Source: Pseudomonadota bacterium (GTDB lineage: Bacteria; Pseudomonadota; Gammaproteobacteria; Steroidobacterales; Steroidobacteraceae). From it: 64,000 nt of DNA. Location of the stretch: contig JAJYDK010000010.1 of the NCBI GenBank assembly GCA_021777555.1, forward strand, positions 1 through 64,000, written 5' to 3'. Positions 19,185 to 27,901 of the stretch are shown here, piece by piece; the first letter of the stretch is position 1; each line of letters starts with the position of its first letter. A program made the translations under genes and the position numbers. The notes below the pieces were generated by a model that saw nothing but the letters and a program-made list of their open reading frames with translations, was not told where the DNA came from and did not search any database.

Positions 19185-21167
19185 ATGACCTATTTCATCA
19201 CCGGTGGAACCGGGTTCATCGGACAGCGGCTCATCACGCGGCTCGCCGTCCGGGGCGAGCCGATCCACCTGCTCGTGAGGCCCGCTTCCGCGAAGCGCTT
19301 CGAGCGCTTGCGCGCGGCGTGCGGGGCGGCGGGTCGGCTGCTCATTCCGATCGAGGGGGATCTCGGCGCCGAGCGGCTCGCGGTCGCAGCCTCGGAACGG
19401 GAGAGACTCCGGGGCAGGATCGGGCATTTCTTCCACCTGGGGGCGCTGTACGATCTTGGCGCGCAGACTGCGCCCCTCGAGCAGGCCAACGTGCTCGGCA
19501 CACGCAATGCGCTCGCGCTCGCGCAGGAGCTCGGGGTGGGCTGCTTTCACCACATGAGTTCCATCGCGGTCGCCGGCCGATACCCGGGAGCCTTCACGGA
19601 GGAGATGTTCGAGGAGGTTGGGGATTTGTCACATCCCTACTTCCGCACCAAACACGAGGCCGAAGCGCTGGTGCGCGGCACCTGCCGCAGCCCGTGGCGC
19701 ATCTACCGGCCAGGCATGGTCGTCGGGGACTCGAGCACCGGCATCATGGACAAGATCGACGGCCCCTATTATTTCTTCAAGATCATCCAGCGGGTACGCG
19801 ACACCCTGCCCCGCTGGATCCCATTGTTCGGTCTCGAGGGCGGACACATCAATCTCGTGCCGGTGGATTTCGTGGCCACCGCGCTCGATCATCTGGCCCA
19901 CCTTCCCGGCGAGGACCGCCGCTGCTTCCATCTGACCGATCCCCTGGACAGACGAATCGGCGCCGTGCTCAATGTGTTGGCCGACGCCGCCCACGCGCCG
20001 CGCATGACCCTGCGGCTCGAGCCGGCGCTCATCGAGACGCTCACCTCCCTGACGGGCGCGACTCATGGCGCCCTGCAACCGCTGCGGCGGATGCTCGCGC
20101 AGCTCCTCGACGATCTCGGCGTCCCGGCTCCGGTGCTGGATCTGCTCGACTACCCGACCGCCTTCCCCGCCGGTCGCGCGACGGAACTCCTGGCGCGCGC
20201 GGACATTCGCGTACCGCCGCTCGAGGAGTACGCCTGGCGCCTATGGGATTACTGGGAGCGCCAACTCGACCCGGACCGTCCCGGCCGGCAGCGCCTCGCC
20301 GAAACGGTCCGCGGCAAGACGGTACTCGTCACCGGCGGGTCCGCGGGGATCGGCCGGGCGACGGCGCTGCGCCTCGCCGCCGCGGGCGCGAAGGTGCTCG
20401 TGGTGGCGCGCGATCCGATCAAGCTCGAGGCGGCGGTCGCGGCGATCCGCGCCATGGGAGGAGAGGCGGCCGCTTATGCGTGCGATCTCACCGACGCTGA
20501 GGCCTGCACCGCGCTCATCTCACGGCTGCTCACCGAGCAAGGCCAGATCGACGTGCTCATCAACAACGCGGGGCGCTCGATCCGCCGGGCCATCGAACAC
20601 ACCTACGACCGCCTGCACGACTACGAGCGGCTGATGCGGATCAACTATCTGGCCGCGGTGCGCATCACTCTCGGCCTTCTGCCAACGATGGCCGCGCGTG
20701 GCAGCGGACACATCATCAGCATCTCCTCCATCGGGGTATTGAGCAATGCCGCCCGTTTCGCGGCATATAACGCCTCCAAAGCCGCATTGGAGGCGTTCAC
20801 ACGCTGCGCCGCCGCGGAGTACCGTGAACGGGGCGTGCGCTTCACGGTGATCAACCTGCCGCTCGTGCGCACGGGCATGGTGGCCCCGACCCACCTCTAT
20901 CGGCGCGTCCCGCTGTTGAGTCCCGAACAGGCCGCGGACCTCGTGTGCGAGGCGGTGGTGCGCCGTCCCGTGCGCCTGGCGACACCCCTCGGCAGGCTCG
21001 CGCAGTTCGTCGAGACACTCGCTCCCGAGCTCAACCGCGCCGTCATGAGCGAGAGCTATCGGCTGTTCCCGGAGTCGGAGGCCGCCGGCGGCGCGGCCGG
21101 AGCGGAGGAGAGTCTGCCCTCCGAAGCGGCGGCCTTCGCGGCTCTGCTGCATGGACTGCGCCGCTGA
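19185..21167 (+). CDS. two-domain fatty acyl-CoA/ACP reductase (alcohol-forming type), SDR fusion
   Basis: 660-residue fusion of two short-chain dehydrogenase domains. The N-terminal extended-SDR domain begins TGGTGFIGQRL and carries YFRTK as its YxxxK; the C-terminal classical SDR domain begins with TGGSAGIGRA near residue 388 and has YNASK. This domain order and size match the 661-residue Marinobacter reductase that takes fatty acyl-CoA to fatty alcohol. NADPH use is expected from the family. The start is the ATG opening MTYFITGG; an in-frame start 11 codons upstream lacks a ribosome site. Paired divergently with WS/DGAT across 114 bp, which together would make wax esters from acyl thioesters. 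Confidence 0.88.
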   Translation: MTYFITGGTGFIGQRLITRLAVRGEPIHLLVRPASAKRFERLRAACGAAGRLLIPIEGDLGAERLAVAASERERLRGRIGHFFHLGALYDLGAQTAPLEQANVLGTRNALALAQELGVGCFHHMSSIAVAGRYPGAFTEEMFEEVGDLSHPYFRTKHEAEALVRGTCRSPWRIYRPGMVVGDSSTGIMDKIDGPYYFFKIIQRVRDTLPRWIPLFGLEGGHINLVPVDFVATALDHLAHLPGEDRRCFHLTDPLDRRIGAVLNVLADAAHAPRMTLRLEPALIETLTSLTGATHGALQPLRRMLAQLLDDLGVPAPVLDLLDYPTAFPAGRATELLARADIRVPPLEEYAWRLWDYWERQLDPDRPGRQRLAETVRGKTVLVTGGSAGIGRATALRLAAAGAKVLVVARDPIKLEAAVAAIRAMGGEAAAYACDLTDAEACTALISRLLTEQGQIDVLINNAGRSIRRAIEHTYDRLHDYERLMRINYLAAVRITLGLLPTMAARGSGHIISISSIGVLSNAARFAAYNASKAALEAFTRCAAAEYRERGVRFTVINLPLVRTGMVAPTHLYRRVPLLSPEQAADLVCEAVVRRPVRLATPLGRLAQFVETLAPELNRAVMSESYRLFPESEAAGGAAGAEESLPSEAAAFAALLHGLRR

Positions 21168-21183
21168 CCGCCACGGACGGCAC

Positions 21184-21750
21184 TCAGTGCGGGTATAGCT
21201 CGGCCGCCTTCTGCTCGGCCGCCACCGCCGCCTGATTCTGTCCCTGGGCCCGCAGCGAGGCGGCAATCAGCCCCCAGGCCGAGGCTTGCACGCCCGGATC
21301 GCCGTCCGCGAGATACAGCGCCTTGCGCGCCATGCCATAGGCCTGCGCGGGATTCCGGGCGGCGAGGCTCTCTTTGCCCAAGGCGATCCACACCAGGGGA
21401 TTGCGCGGCTCGATGGACAGGGCCCGCTCCAGAGTCTGTGCAGCCAGGCCGTAATTGCCGCTGCGCTCCTGGCCCTGCGCGATGCTCACCAGCGAGGCCG
21501 CCGCGGGACCGAGCTCGAACTGCCGCGCGGCAGGTGGCGGCACCCCGGGGGCGGACGGCGGTATGGATTGCGTGGGCGGCGCCGATTGCCAGGAGGACTG
21601 CGGCGGCTCGATGGCACCGCGCCGGGCCGAGCGCGGTCCTGGGCCGCCCGCCGTCCCCGCCAGCGGAGGACCGAAGACCGCGCAGCCCGACAGGGCGGTC
21701 GCGCACAGGATCACCAACATCGTTCCAGAGCGGCAATGAGCGCGTGTCAC
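21184..21750 (-). CDS. TPR-containing lipoprotein
   Basis: 188-residue predicted lipoprotein. The N-terminal signal ends in the lipobox LSGC (Cys about residue 23), and a proline-rich linker separates it from TPR motifs such as NYGLAAQTLERALSIEPRN. I place the start at the GTG at 21750, which overlaps the PBP1b stop as GTGA and supplies a basic n-region; an ATG at 21774 is a possible alternative. Being coupled to mrcB, it may be an outer-membrane partner of PBP1b, by loose analogy with LpoB; the sequence itself is not LpoB-like. Confidence 0.8.
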   Translation of the reverse strand: MTRAHCRSGTMLVILCATALSGCAVFGPPLAGTAGGPGPRSARRGAIEPPQSSWQSAPPTQSIPPSAPGVPPPAARQFELGPAAASLVSIAQGQERSGNYGLAAQTLERALSIEPRNPLVWIALGKESLAARNPAQAYGMARKALYLADGDPGVQASAWGLIAASLRAQGQNQAAVAAEQKAAELYPH

Positions 21751-24053
21751 AGAACCCCTCCAGTGAGGTTGCATCCGGGCATGGCGGGCAGTTGTGTCCC
21801 CGTTGGTACCGCGACTTCCACCGCCATGAGCCCATCGCAGGTCGGCGTGGTCTGAAGTCCGGTTGAAAAATCGATCCAGGTGTCGGTGAGCCCCTCGGGC
21901 GGCGGCATGCTGAGCGGCAGCGTGCCGATCGAGGCCATGATGCGCGCCCACACCGGCACCGCCCCCATCTCACCGGTGAGGCCGGTCGGCTGATTGTGAT
22001 CGTAGCCGATCCAGACGACCACGAGGTTGCTGCCCGAGAAGCCCGCGAACCAGCTGTCGCGGTCGTTCTGTGACGTGCCGGTCTTGCCCGCCGTCGTCAG
22101 CCCGGGCGGCAGGATGCGCGTCGCCGGCTCGCCCGTGCCGTGCTGCACCACCTGCTCCATCATGGTGGTGATCTGGTAGACATCGGAGGGGGGTGCGACC
22201 TGGGTGACCTGCAGCGGAAAGGCCTTCAATGGCTTGCCATCCGCGCTGACCACCGCCTGCACCGCGCGCAGCGGGGTGAGGAAGCCCCCATTGGCGAGCC
22301 CGTTGTACAGCTGCGCCACCTGAAACGGGGAGAGGTCGCTCGCGCCAAGCAGCATCGAAGGCAACTGCCGCTGCGGCGGCATGCCGAAACGTTCCAGCGT
22401 CCGCGCCACGCTGTTGAGGCCGACGCTCATGCCGAGGTTTACCGTGGCGTCATTGAGCGAATCGGCGAGCGCGCGCACCAGGGGCACCGGACCCAGGTCG
22501 GTGCGTGTGTAGTCCTTCGGGCGCCAGTACCGCCCGTTGGCGAGCTTGATGGCGACCGGCACGTCCTGAATGATGGAGGCCGGATTGTAGTTGCCCGTCT
22601 CGAGCGCGGTCAGGTAGATGAATGGCTTGATCGTCGAGCCGATGGAGCGGCGCGCATCGAGGGCGCGATTGAAGCCGTCGTAATCGGCGTCGCGCCCACC
22701 AATGACCGCCAGCACATCGCCCGTCTGGGGCGAGGTGACCACTACGGCGCCCTGCAGCTGCTCCTTGCCGCGGTGATGCCAGCGATCCAGGACGTGCAGT
22801 TGCGCATCGAGGGCGTGCCCGGCGATCTCCTGCACCCTCGGGTCGAGGCTCGTGTAGATCCGCAGGCCCGACTCGGTGATCTCCTGCTCCGGGTAGTCGC
22901 GGGTCAGCGTGCGGCGCACGAGATCCATGTAGGCCGGATAATAGGCGCCGGAGGCCTCGGCTGTGACGCCAAGCGGCTGGCGGATGGCCGCGCGAGCCTG
23001 GGCCTCGGTGACCACGCCCTGCTGCGCCAGGGTGTCGAGCACCAGATTGCGCCTGGCGAGCACGCGCCGCGGATCGCGGCGCGGGTTGTAATACGTCGGA
23101 CCGCGCACGATGGCGACCAGCATCGCGATCTGCGGCAGATCGAGCTCCGAGAGCGGCTCGCCGAAATAGTATTCGCTCGCGAGCCCGAAGCCGTGGATCG
23201 ACCGGTTGCCGTCCTGGCCGAGAAAGACCTCGTTGAGGTAGGCGTTCATGATGGACGCCTTGCTGAAATGCTCGGTCAGCGAGACGGCCATGATGGCCTC
23301 GCGCATCTTGCGCCACAGGGTCCGCCGGTTGTTGAGGAAATAGCTGCGCACGAGCTCCTGGGTGAGGGTGCTGCCGCCTTCCGCGTAGCGATGCTCGATC
23401 AGATCGACCCAGGCCGAGCGCAGAATGCCCTTCGGATCGATGCCCCAGTTGGTATCGAAGGTGCGATCCTCGACCGCCTTCAGGGCCCTCGGCAGCAGGG
23501 GCGGAACCTGCTGTGGGGTGACGACGATACGATCCACCCCATCGCTCGGGAAAATGCTGCCGATGAGGAGCGGATCCAGGCGCACCACCGGAACCTGCCC
23601 ACCCGCGCCGCTCAGCGCCTGCACGCCCGCCGGGCCGAAGCTCACCGCGAGGCGCATGGGCCCGCGGCTGCGGTCCGCGAACTGCGCGGGGCGCAGCACC
23701 ACATCGATCCGCTCCCGCCCCGCCTGGTAGGTTCCCGGTCCCTGCAGCTCGGGGACGCGGCGATAGGACAGACGCTCCAGCTCATGCTCGAGCTGAGGCT
23801 CGCTCAGCGGCAGCCCCGCGTACAGCTGCATCGGCGCGGCGTAGACGCGCGCCGGAAGCGTCCAGTGCAGCGCCTTGAACTGCCGCGTGACCAGCCTGTC
23901 CAGATAGAACGCGTAGCCGGCGCACACGATCGCCACGACGAGCGCGCCGATCAGCGCGACGCCGATGATCCGTCCTCGCCAGGAGCGCTTGCGTGCGCTG
24001 GATTTTCCGCGCGAGGACTTGCCTCGCGGCTTGCGCTTATCCCTGCCCTTCAG
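21747..24053 (-). CDS. mrcB: penicillin-binding protein 1b (bifunctional transglycosylase/transpeptidase)
   Basis: Class A PBP that polymerises and crosslinks peptidoglycan. Order: basic cytoplasmic tail, one membrane helix, UB2H-like region, transglycosylase domain (EDRTFDTNWGID, GGSTLTQELVR), and transpeptidase domain with SxxK (GSTIKPF), SxN (DSLNDA) and KTG (AGKTGTSQ). Start is unusual. The first conventional start in frame, GTG at 23936, would cut the membrane helix in half. The frame stays open upstream with a Lys/Arg-rich segment and the rest of the helix, and the only near-start is CTG at 24053, overlapping the lysC-lysA stop as CTGA. I therefore extend to 24053; the gene call is firm, the start less so. 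Confidence 0.93.
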   Translation of the reverse strand: MKGRDKRKPRGKSSRGKSSARKRSWRGRIIGVALIGALVVAIVCAGYAFYLDRLVTRQFKALHWTLPARVYAAPMQLYAGLPLSEPQLEHELERLSYRRVPELQGPGTYQAGRERIDVVLRPAQFADRSRGPMRLAVSFGPAGVQALSGAGGQVPVVRLDPLLIGSIFPSDGVDRIVVTPQQVPPLLPRALKAVEDRTFDTNWGIDPKGILRSAWVDLIEHRYAEGGSTLTQELVRSYFLNNRRTLWRKMREAIMAVSLTEHFSKASIMNAYLNEVFLGQDGNRSIHGFGLASEYYFGEPLSELDLPQIAMLVAIVRGPTYYNPRRDPRRVLARRNLVLDTLAQQGVVTEAQARAAIRQPLGVTAEASGAYYPAYMDLVRRTLTRDYPEQEITESGLRIYTSLDPRVQEIAGHALDAQLHVLDRWHHRGKEQLQGAVVVTSPQTGDVLAVIGGRDADYDGFNRALDARRSIGSTIKPFIYLTALETGNYNPASIIQDVPVAIKLANGRYWRPKDYTRTDLGPVPLVRALADSLNDATVNLGMSVGLNSVARTLERFGMPPQRQLPSMLLGASDLSPFQVAQLYNGLANGGFLTPLRAVQAVVSADGKPLKAFPLQVTQVAPPSDVYQITTMMEQVVQHGTGEPATRILPPGLTTAGKTGTSQNDRDSWFAGFSGSNLVVVWIGYDHNQPTGLTGEMGAVPVWARIMASIGTLPLSMPPPEGLTDTWIDFSTGLQTTPTCDGLMAVEVAVPTGTQLPAMPGCNLTGGVL

Positions 24054-26629
24054 AGCACGATCTCCTCTGCGGGGTCACGCAGGTTGTAATGCGAGCTCAT
24101 GACGTGACCATACGCCCCGGCGTTGGCGATGAGCAGGACATCCCCCTCGCGTGTCGGTGGCAGCAGACGATCATGGCCGAGCACATCGGCGCTCTCGCAG
24201 ATCGGGCCCACGACGTTGACCAGCTCGCTGGCCACTTCCGACAGGCGGCTGAGATTGACGATCTCATGGTATGCCCCATAGAGCGCCGGACGGATCAAAG
24301 AGTTCATCCCCGTGGCGCAGCCGACGTAGCGTACCTGCCCTTTGGTCTTGACCTGAGTCACCCGCGCGAGCAGCACCCCGGCGAGCGCCGAGAGGTACCG
24401 GCCCGGCTCCATCCAGATCTCGAGCTGCGGATGCTCGGCGCTCACGGCGCGAAGCAGCGTATCGAGCTTTTCGAGGTCGAGCCCGAGCTGGTCGCTGCGT
24501 TCCGGCACGCCGAGACCCCCGCCTATATCGATGGCGCGCACTTCGCCGAAGTGTTGGGCCAGGTCCGCCAGCTGGCGCGCGGTCCGCTCCCAGGTCGTGA
24601 CGTCGAAAATGCCACTACCGACGTGCGCCTGCAGACCCACGATACGCGCCCCGTGACGCTGTGCCTCGCGGGCGAAGTGGTCCAGGTCTGCGATCGGCAC
24701 CCCGAACTTGGCATGCGCGCCCGCCGTGCGCACGTGATGGTGGTGGCCGGCCCCCACGCCGGTATCGATGCGCACGAAGATCTCGCGGCCGCGCAGGAGC
24801 TCACCCCACTCCAGCACGTGCAGATTATCCACCGTCGCCTGCACGCCCCGCTCGAGCGCCCAGCGGTACTCCTCGCGCGATGCGAAATTGGGCGTGTAGA
24901 GCACCCGGCGCGGGTCCAGGTCCTTGAACAGATCCAGCGCCCGCTGCACCTCGCCGCGCGAAACGCACTCGAACTCGACCCCTTCCTGCCGCACGGCGCG
25001 CAGGACATCCGGATGGGGATTCGCCTTCATCGCGTAGTGGACCCGAGCGACCGAGCCCATCGAGCGCAATGCGCGAGCGCAGGCGCGCACAGTCTCCAGG
25101 TGATAGACGTAGGCGCAATCGCGCTCACCGAGCGTTGCCAGCAACTGCTCGCGCCGCCCGCGCCACCAGGGCGCGGACGGAACGATGGCCGCGGGCGCCT
25201 TGACGAACAGCTGCTCCCAAGTGGGCCCCAGGACCCGCTCGCCCGCCGCAGGGCGGATGAGCAGCTCGTGCAGTTGATCGACGAGCCGGTCGCCCTGATT
25301 CTCATCGACCACGAAGGTGAAGTTGAGATCGTTGGCCGCCTGGCTCACCAGGTAGATCTTCTGCTCCTCGAAGAACTCGAAGGCGCCGCCCAGCTGGTGG
25401 AGGATGGCCCGGATGTTGCGCCCCACGAGACTCACGGAGGCGCAGGGGCCGATCACCTGCACTCGGCAAAGGCGCGACAGATCTCCGACCAGGGCACTCA
25501 GCAGAGCCGTATCCAGCGTGTTGGCGGCCGGATCGAGGGAAACGGTGACGTTGGTCTCAGACGTTGAGATCAGGTCGACCGACATGCCGTGGCTCTTGAA
25601 CACCTGGAACGCGTCTGCGAGAAACCCCACCTGATGCCACATGCCCGGGCTCTCGAGAGAGATCAGCGTGATGCCCTTCTTCGTGCACACCGCCTTCACC
25701 TGCGCAGTGCCATCGCCTTCGGCGGACAGCACCGTGCCCTCGAGCTCGGGCGCCTGAGTGGCGTAGACGTGCAGCGGAATGCCGTACTGGCGCACCGGCA
25801 GGATGCAGCGCGGGTGCAGGACCTTGGCGCCGCTGGTGGCGATCTCCTGCGCCTCGTCGTAGTGCAGGGAACGCAGCAGACGCGCCGTCGGCGTCGAGCG
25901 CGGATTGGTGCTGAACATGCCCGGAACGTCCGTCCAGATCTCGAGCCGCTGCGCGCGCAGCTTGGCGGCGAAATACGCCCCCGAGGTGTCCGAACCGCCG
26001 CGCCCGAGCAACACGGTATTGCCATCGGCATCGCTTGCGATGAACCCCTGCGTCACGACGATGGGGGCCATCGCTCTCAGGCGCTGCTCGAGCACGTGAT
26101 CTGGCGCGAAATTACACACCGCCGAGAGCACACTCGCCTTCGTGGAGGCGCTTGCGCGCTCTTCGGCAACGAGCATCGTGCGCGCGTCGGCCCACTCGGC
26201 CTCCAGGCCCTGCGCGCGCAGGAATCGCACGCCGAGATCGGTGGCCATCAGCTCACCGGCCGACATGACCCGGGCCCGGGTCCGATCGCTCACTTCGCCG
26301 ATCAGCGCGACGCCCGCGGCGATCTGCCTGAGCTCGCCCAGCTGGCGCTCGCAGAGCTCGCCCAAGGGAATGCCGAGCTCAGCGGCGAGCCTGCGGTGCC
26401 GGTCCTCGATCAGACGCAGCTCCTCCTCCTGGGCCTGGCCACGGGCGGCATCGAGCAGTTTCTCGAGGCGGTCGGTGACGCCACTCACGGCCGAGTGCAC
26501 GATGAGCGCCCGTGCGCCCTGCTGGACGCGGGCAGCGGCGACTTTGGCGATGTTGCGCCAGTTGGCGAGCGAGGAGACGCTGGTCCCCCCGAACTTGAGG
26601 ACGATCCACTCGGAAGCGATGCGGGTCAC
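24050..26629 (-). CDS. lysAC: bifunctional aspartate kinase / diaminopimelate decarboxylase
   Basis: 859-residue fusion joining the first and last steps of lysine biosynthesis. The N-terminal aspartokinase has VLKFGGTSV at residue 10, GRGGSDTSGA near 215 and ACT regulatory repeats up to about 465. The C-terminal decarboxylase is fold-type III: YAMKANPH supplies the PLP lysine, HVGSGIF and GGGLGVPE bind phosphate, and EPGR and CESADVLG complete the active site. The same fusion is known in Xanthomonas and Xylella, so it is a useful taxonomic hint. Start is ATG. Its stop overlaps the proposed PBP1b start, linking lysine/meso-diaminopimelate metabolism with peptidoglycan synthesis. Confidence 0.96.
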   Translation of the reverse strand: MTRIASEWIVLKFGGTSVSSLANWRNIAKVAAARVQQGARALIVHSAVSGVTDRLEKLLDAARGQAQEEELRLIEDRHRRLAAELGIPLGELCERQLGELRQIAAGVALIGEVSDRTRARVMSAGELMATDLGVRFLRAQGLEAEWADARTMLVAEERASASTKASVLSAVCNFAPDHVLEQRLRAMAPIVVTQGFIASDADGNTVLLGRGGSDTSGAYFAAKLRAQRLEIWTDVPGMFSTNPRSTPTARLLRSLHYDEAQEIATSGAKVLHPRCILPVRQYGIPLHVYATQAPELEGTVLSAEGDGTAQVKAVCTKKGITLISLESPGMWHQVGFLADAFQVFKSHGMSVDLISTSETNVTVSLDPAANTLDTALLSALVGDLSRLCRVQVIGPCASVSLVGRNIRAILHQLGGAFEFFEEQKIYLVSQAANDLNFTFVVDENQGDRLVDQLHELLIRPAAGERVLGPTWEQLFVKAPAAIVPSAPWWRGRREQLLATLGERDCAYVYHLETVRACARALRSMGSVARVHYAMKANPHPDVLRAVRQEGVEFECVSRGEVQRALDLFKDLDPRRVLYTPNFASREEYRWALERGVQATVDNLHVLEWGELLRGREIFVRIDTGVGAGHHHHVRTAGAHAKFGVPIADLDHFAREAQRHGARIVGLQAHVGSGIFDVTTWERTARQLADLAQHFGEVRAIDIGGGLGVPERSDQLGLDLEKLDTLLRAVSAEHPQLEIWMEPGRYLSALAGVLLARVTQVKTKGQVRYVGCATGMNSLIRPALYGAYHEIVNLSRLSEVASELVNVVGPICESADVLGHDRLLPPTREGDVLLIANAGAYGHVMSSHYNLRDPAEEIVL

Positions 26630-26753
26630 GAGTATTCCTGGCCGGTCGGCGGGGGCGCCGGATCAGACTGACAGCCCAAGCAGACCCCCGGGCGAGGCCT
26701 GAGTCTCGGCCGCCCTGCTCGGGCCGATCGAATTCGCTCTACGGGCGTGCGCG

Positions 26754-26975
26754 CTAGAGCTCTTCGTCGAAATCGCGAAGGTCCTTCTCGAGCTTCTTGT
26801 CCGCCAGGACTTCCTCGAGCCGGCTCCACGCGGCCTTACCGCGCTTACCTGGATTGTTGCGGCGCTTGTCCACCCGATCGAGCAACCGATCGTAATCGGT
26901 ATCGGTGCTTTCCTCGGCGGCCCCGCCCAGGAATTCCTCATCGAGATCGAAGCTCTCGTTATCTCGTTCCGACAT
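26754..26975 (-). CDS. small acidic conserved protein (possibly PA3496-like)
   Basis: 73-residue, strongly charged protein: an acidic N-terminal half (SFDLDEEFLGG, ESTDTDYD) and a mixed-charge C-terminal helix (AWSRLEEVLADKKLEKDLRDFDEEL in part). No signal peptide or membrane segment. The layout resembles the small PA3496-type proteins of gammaproteobacteria, but the match is by eye and weak. It lies upstream of lysC-lysA by 124 bp and has its own candidate promoter. Start is the only ATG in frame. Confidence 0.65.
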   Translation of the reverse strand: MSERDNESFDLDEEFLGGAAEESTDTDYDRLLDRVDKRRNNPGKRGKAAWSRLEEVLADKKLEKDLRDFDEEL

Positions 26976-27041
26976 CTAGCGGTGTAAATCCTGAGTCAAA
27001 TCAATGGGGTAGTGCAAACTGGGCACGCAGCAAGACAGCGA

Positions 27042-27069
27042 ACTATAATGAAATTTTGTCGCGGAGCAA
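27042..27069 (-). promoter_or_regulatory. candidate sigma-70 promoter for the small acidic protein gene
   Basis: Read on the minus strand: TTGCTC, a 16-bp spacer, then TATAGT. It would start transcription near 27035, about 60 nt before the ATG at 26975. The surrounding gap is the most AT-rich stretch in this part of the window. Confidence 0.45.
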
Positions 27070-27082
27070 TAGGCGCGAAGGA

Positions 27083-27901
27083 CTACTTGGTCCTGTCCCG
27101 CACCACCACCGGCGCTCCCCTGCCCAGACCCAGGCCTTCGGCGGCACTTTGCTCGGCGCGGGCGATCTCGAGCACCCCGAAGGAATTGATCAGCGCCAGG
27201 TATTCCCCGGGCCGGGTATCCCCATAGGTCCGCAGCAGCGGCAGGGCGTGATGCCCCGCATGCACCAGGGGCAGCCGTAAGCGCTCGAGGAGCTCGCCCC
27301 CGATATTGGTGATCAGATTGCCGAAGTGGTCGATGGTGATGACGAGGCCGGCAATGCTGCCCGGCTCGACGAGCGGCTCCTCGACCCAGGAGGGCACCAG
27401 GGAAGCCGCGCCCGCCTGCTCCCCGAGGTCTTGAATCCGGCAGCGTCCCGAGGCGAGCTCCGCCGCAATCGGCGCGAAGATGTCCCGGCCATGGAATGTG
27501 GCGCTGGCATGCTGAATCCCGAGGCGGGCCAGTCCCTCGGCGCGCAAGCGCACGATCTCGGCCTGCGGATGGCGGGCCACGATGGGAGCCAGCAGGCCGT
27601 TGTCGGGCGCCGTGAACAGGTGGTCCGCGGCGCGCACCACGAGAATGTCTCGCGAAGTGCCCACTCCCGGGTCGACGACGGCCACGTGCACCGTACCGGC
27701 AGGAAAATAGGCAAACGACCTCGACAGCCAGAATCCCGCCTCCGCCGGCCAGTGGACCAGGATCTCATGCGTGAGGTCCACCAGGCGCGCCTGAGGAAAG
27801 CGCCCGAGGATGCGGCCCTTCATGACCCCGACGAACGGGCCCTGATGGCCGAAATCCGTGGTGATGGTGATGACGCCGGAGGGCGTCTGCGCCTCGGCCA
27901 T
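27083..27901 (-). CDS. SAM hydroxide adenosyltransferase (DUF62 family)
   Basis: 272-residue member of the DUF62 family, whose characterised members hydrolyse S-adenosylmethionine to adenosine and methionine. Family motifs are clear: TDFGHQGPFVG near residue 13, VDPGVGT and PDNGLLAP in the middle, FHGRDIFAP near residue 135, and the C-terminal IDHFGNLITNI. The start is the ATG opening MAEAQTP, which overlaps the stop of the DksA-like gene as TGATG; upstream in-frame sequence is a shadow of that gene. Coupled translation with the DksA-like protein is likely. The biological role is uncertain. Confidence 0.92.
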   Translation of the reverse strand: MAEAQTPSGVITITTDFGHQGPFVGVMKGRILGRFPQARLVDLTHEILVHWPAEAGFWLSRSFAYFPAGTVHVAVVDPGVGTSRDILVVRAADHLFTAPDNGLLAPIVARHPQAEIVRLRAEGLARLGIQHASATFHGRDIFAPIAAELASGRCRIQDLGEQAGAASLVPSWVEEPLVEPGSIAGLVITIDHFGNLITNIGGELLERLRLPLVHAGHHALPLLRTYGDTRPGEYLALINSFGVLEIARAEQSAAEGLGLGRGAPVVVRDRTK

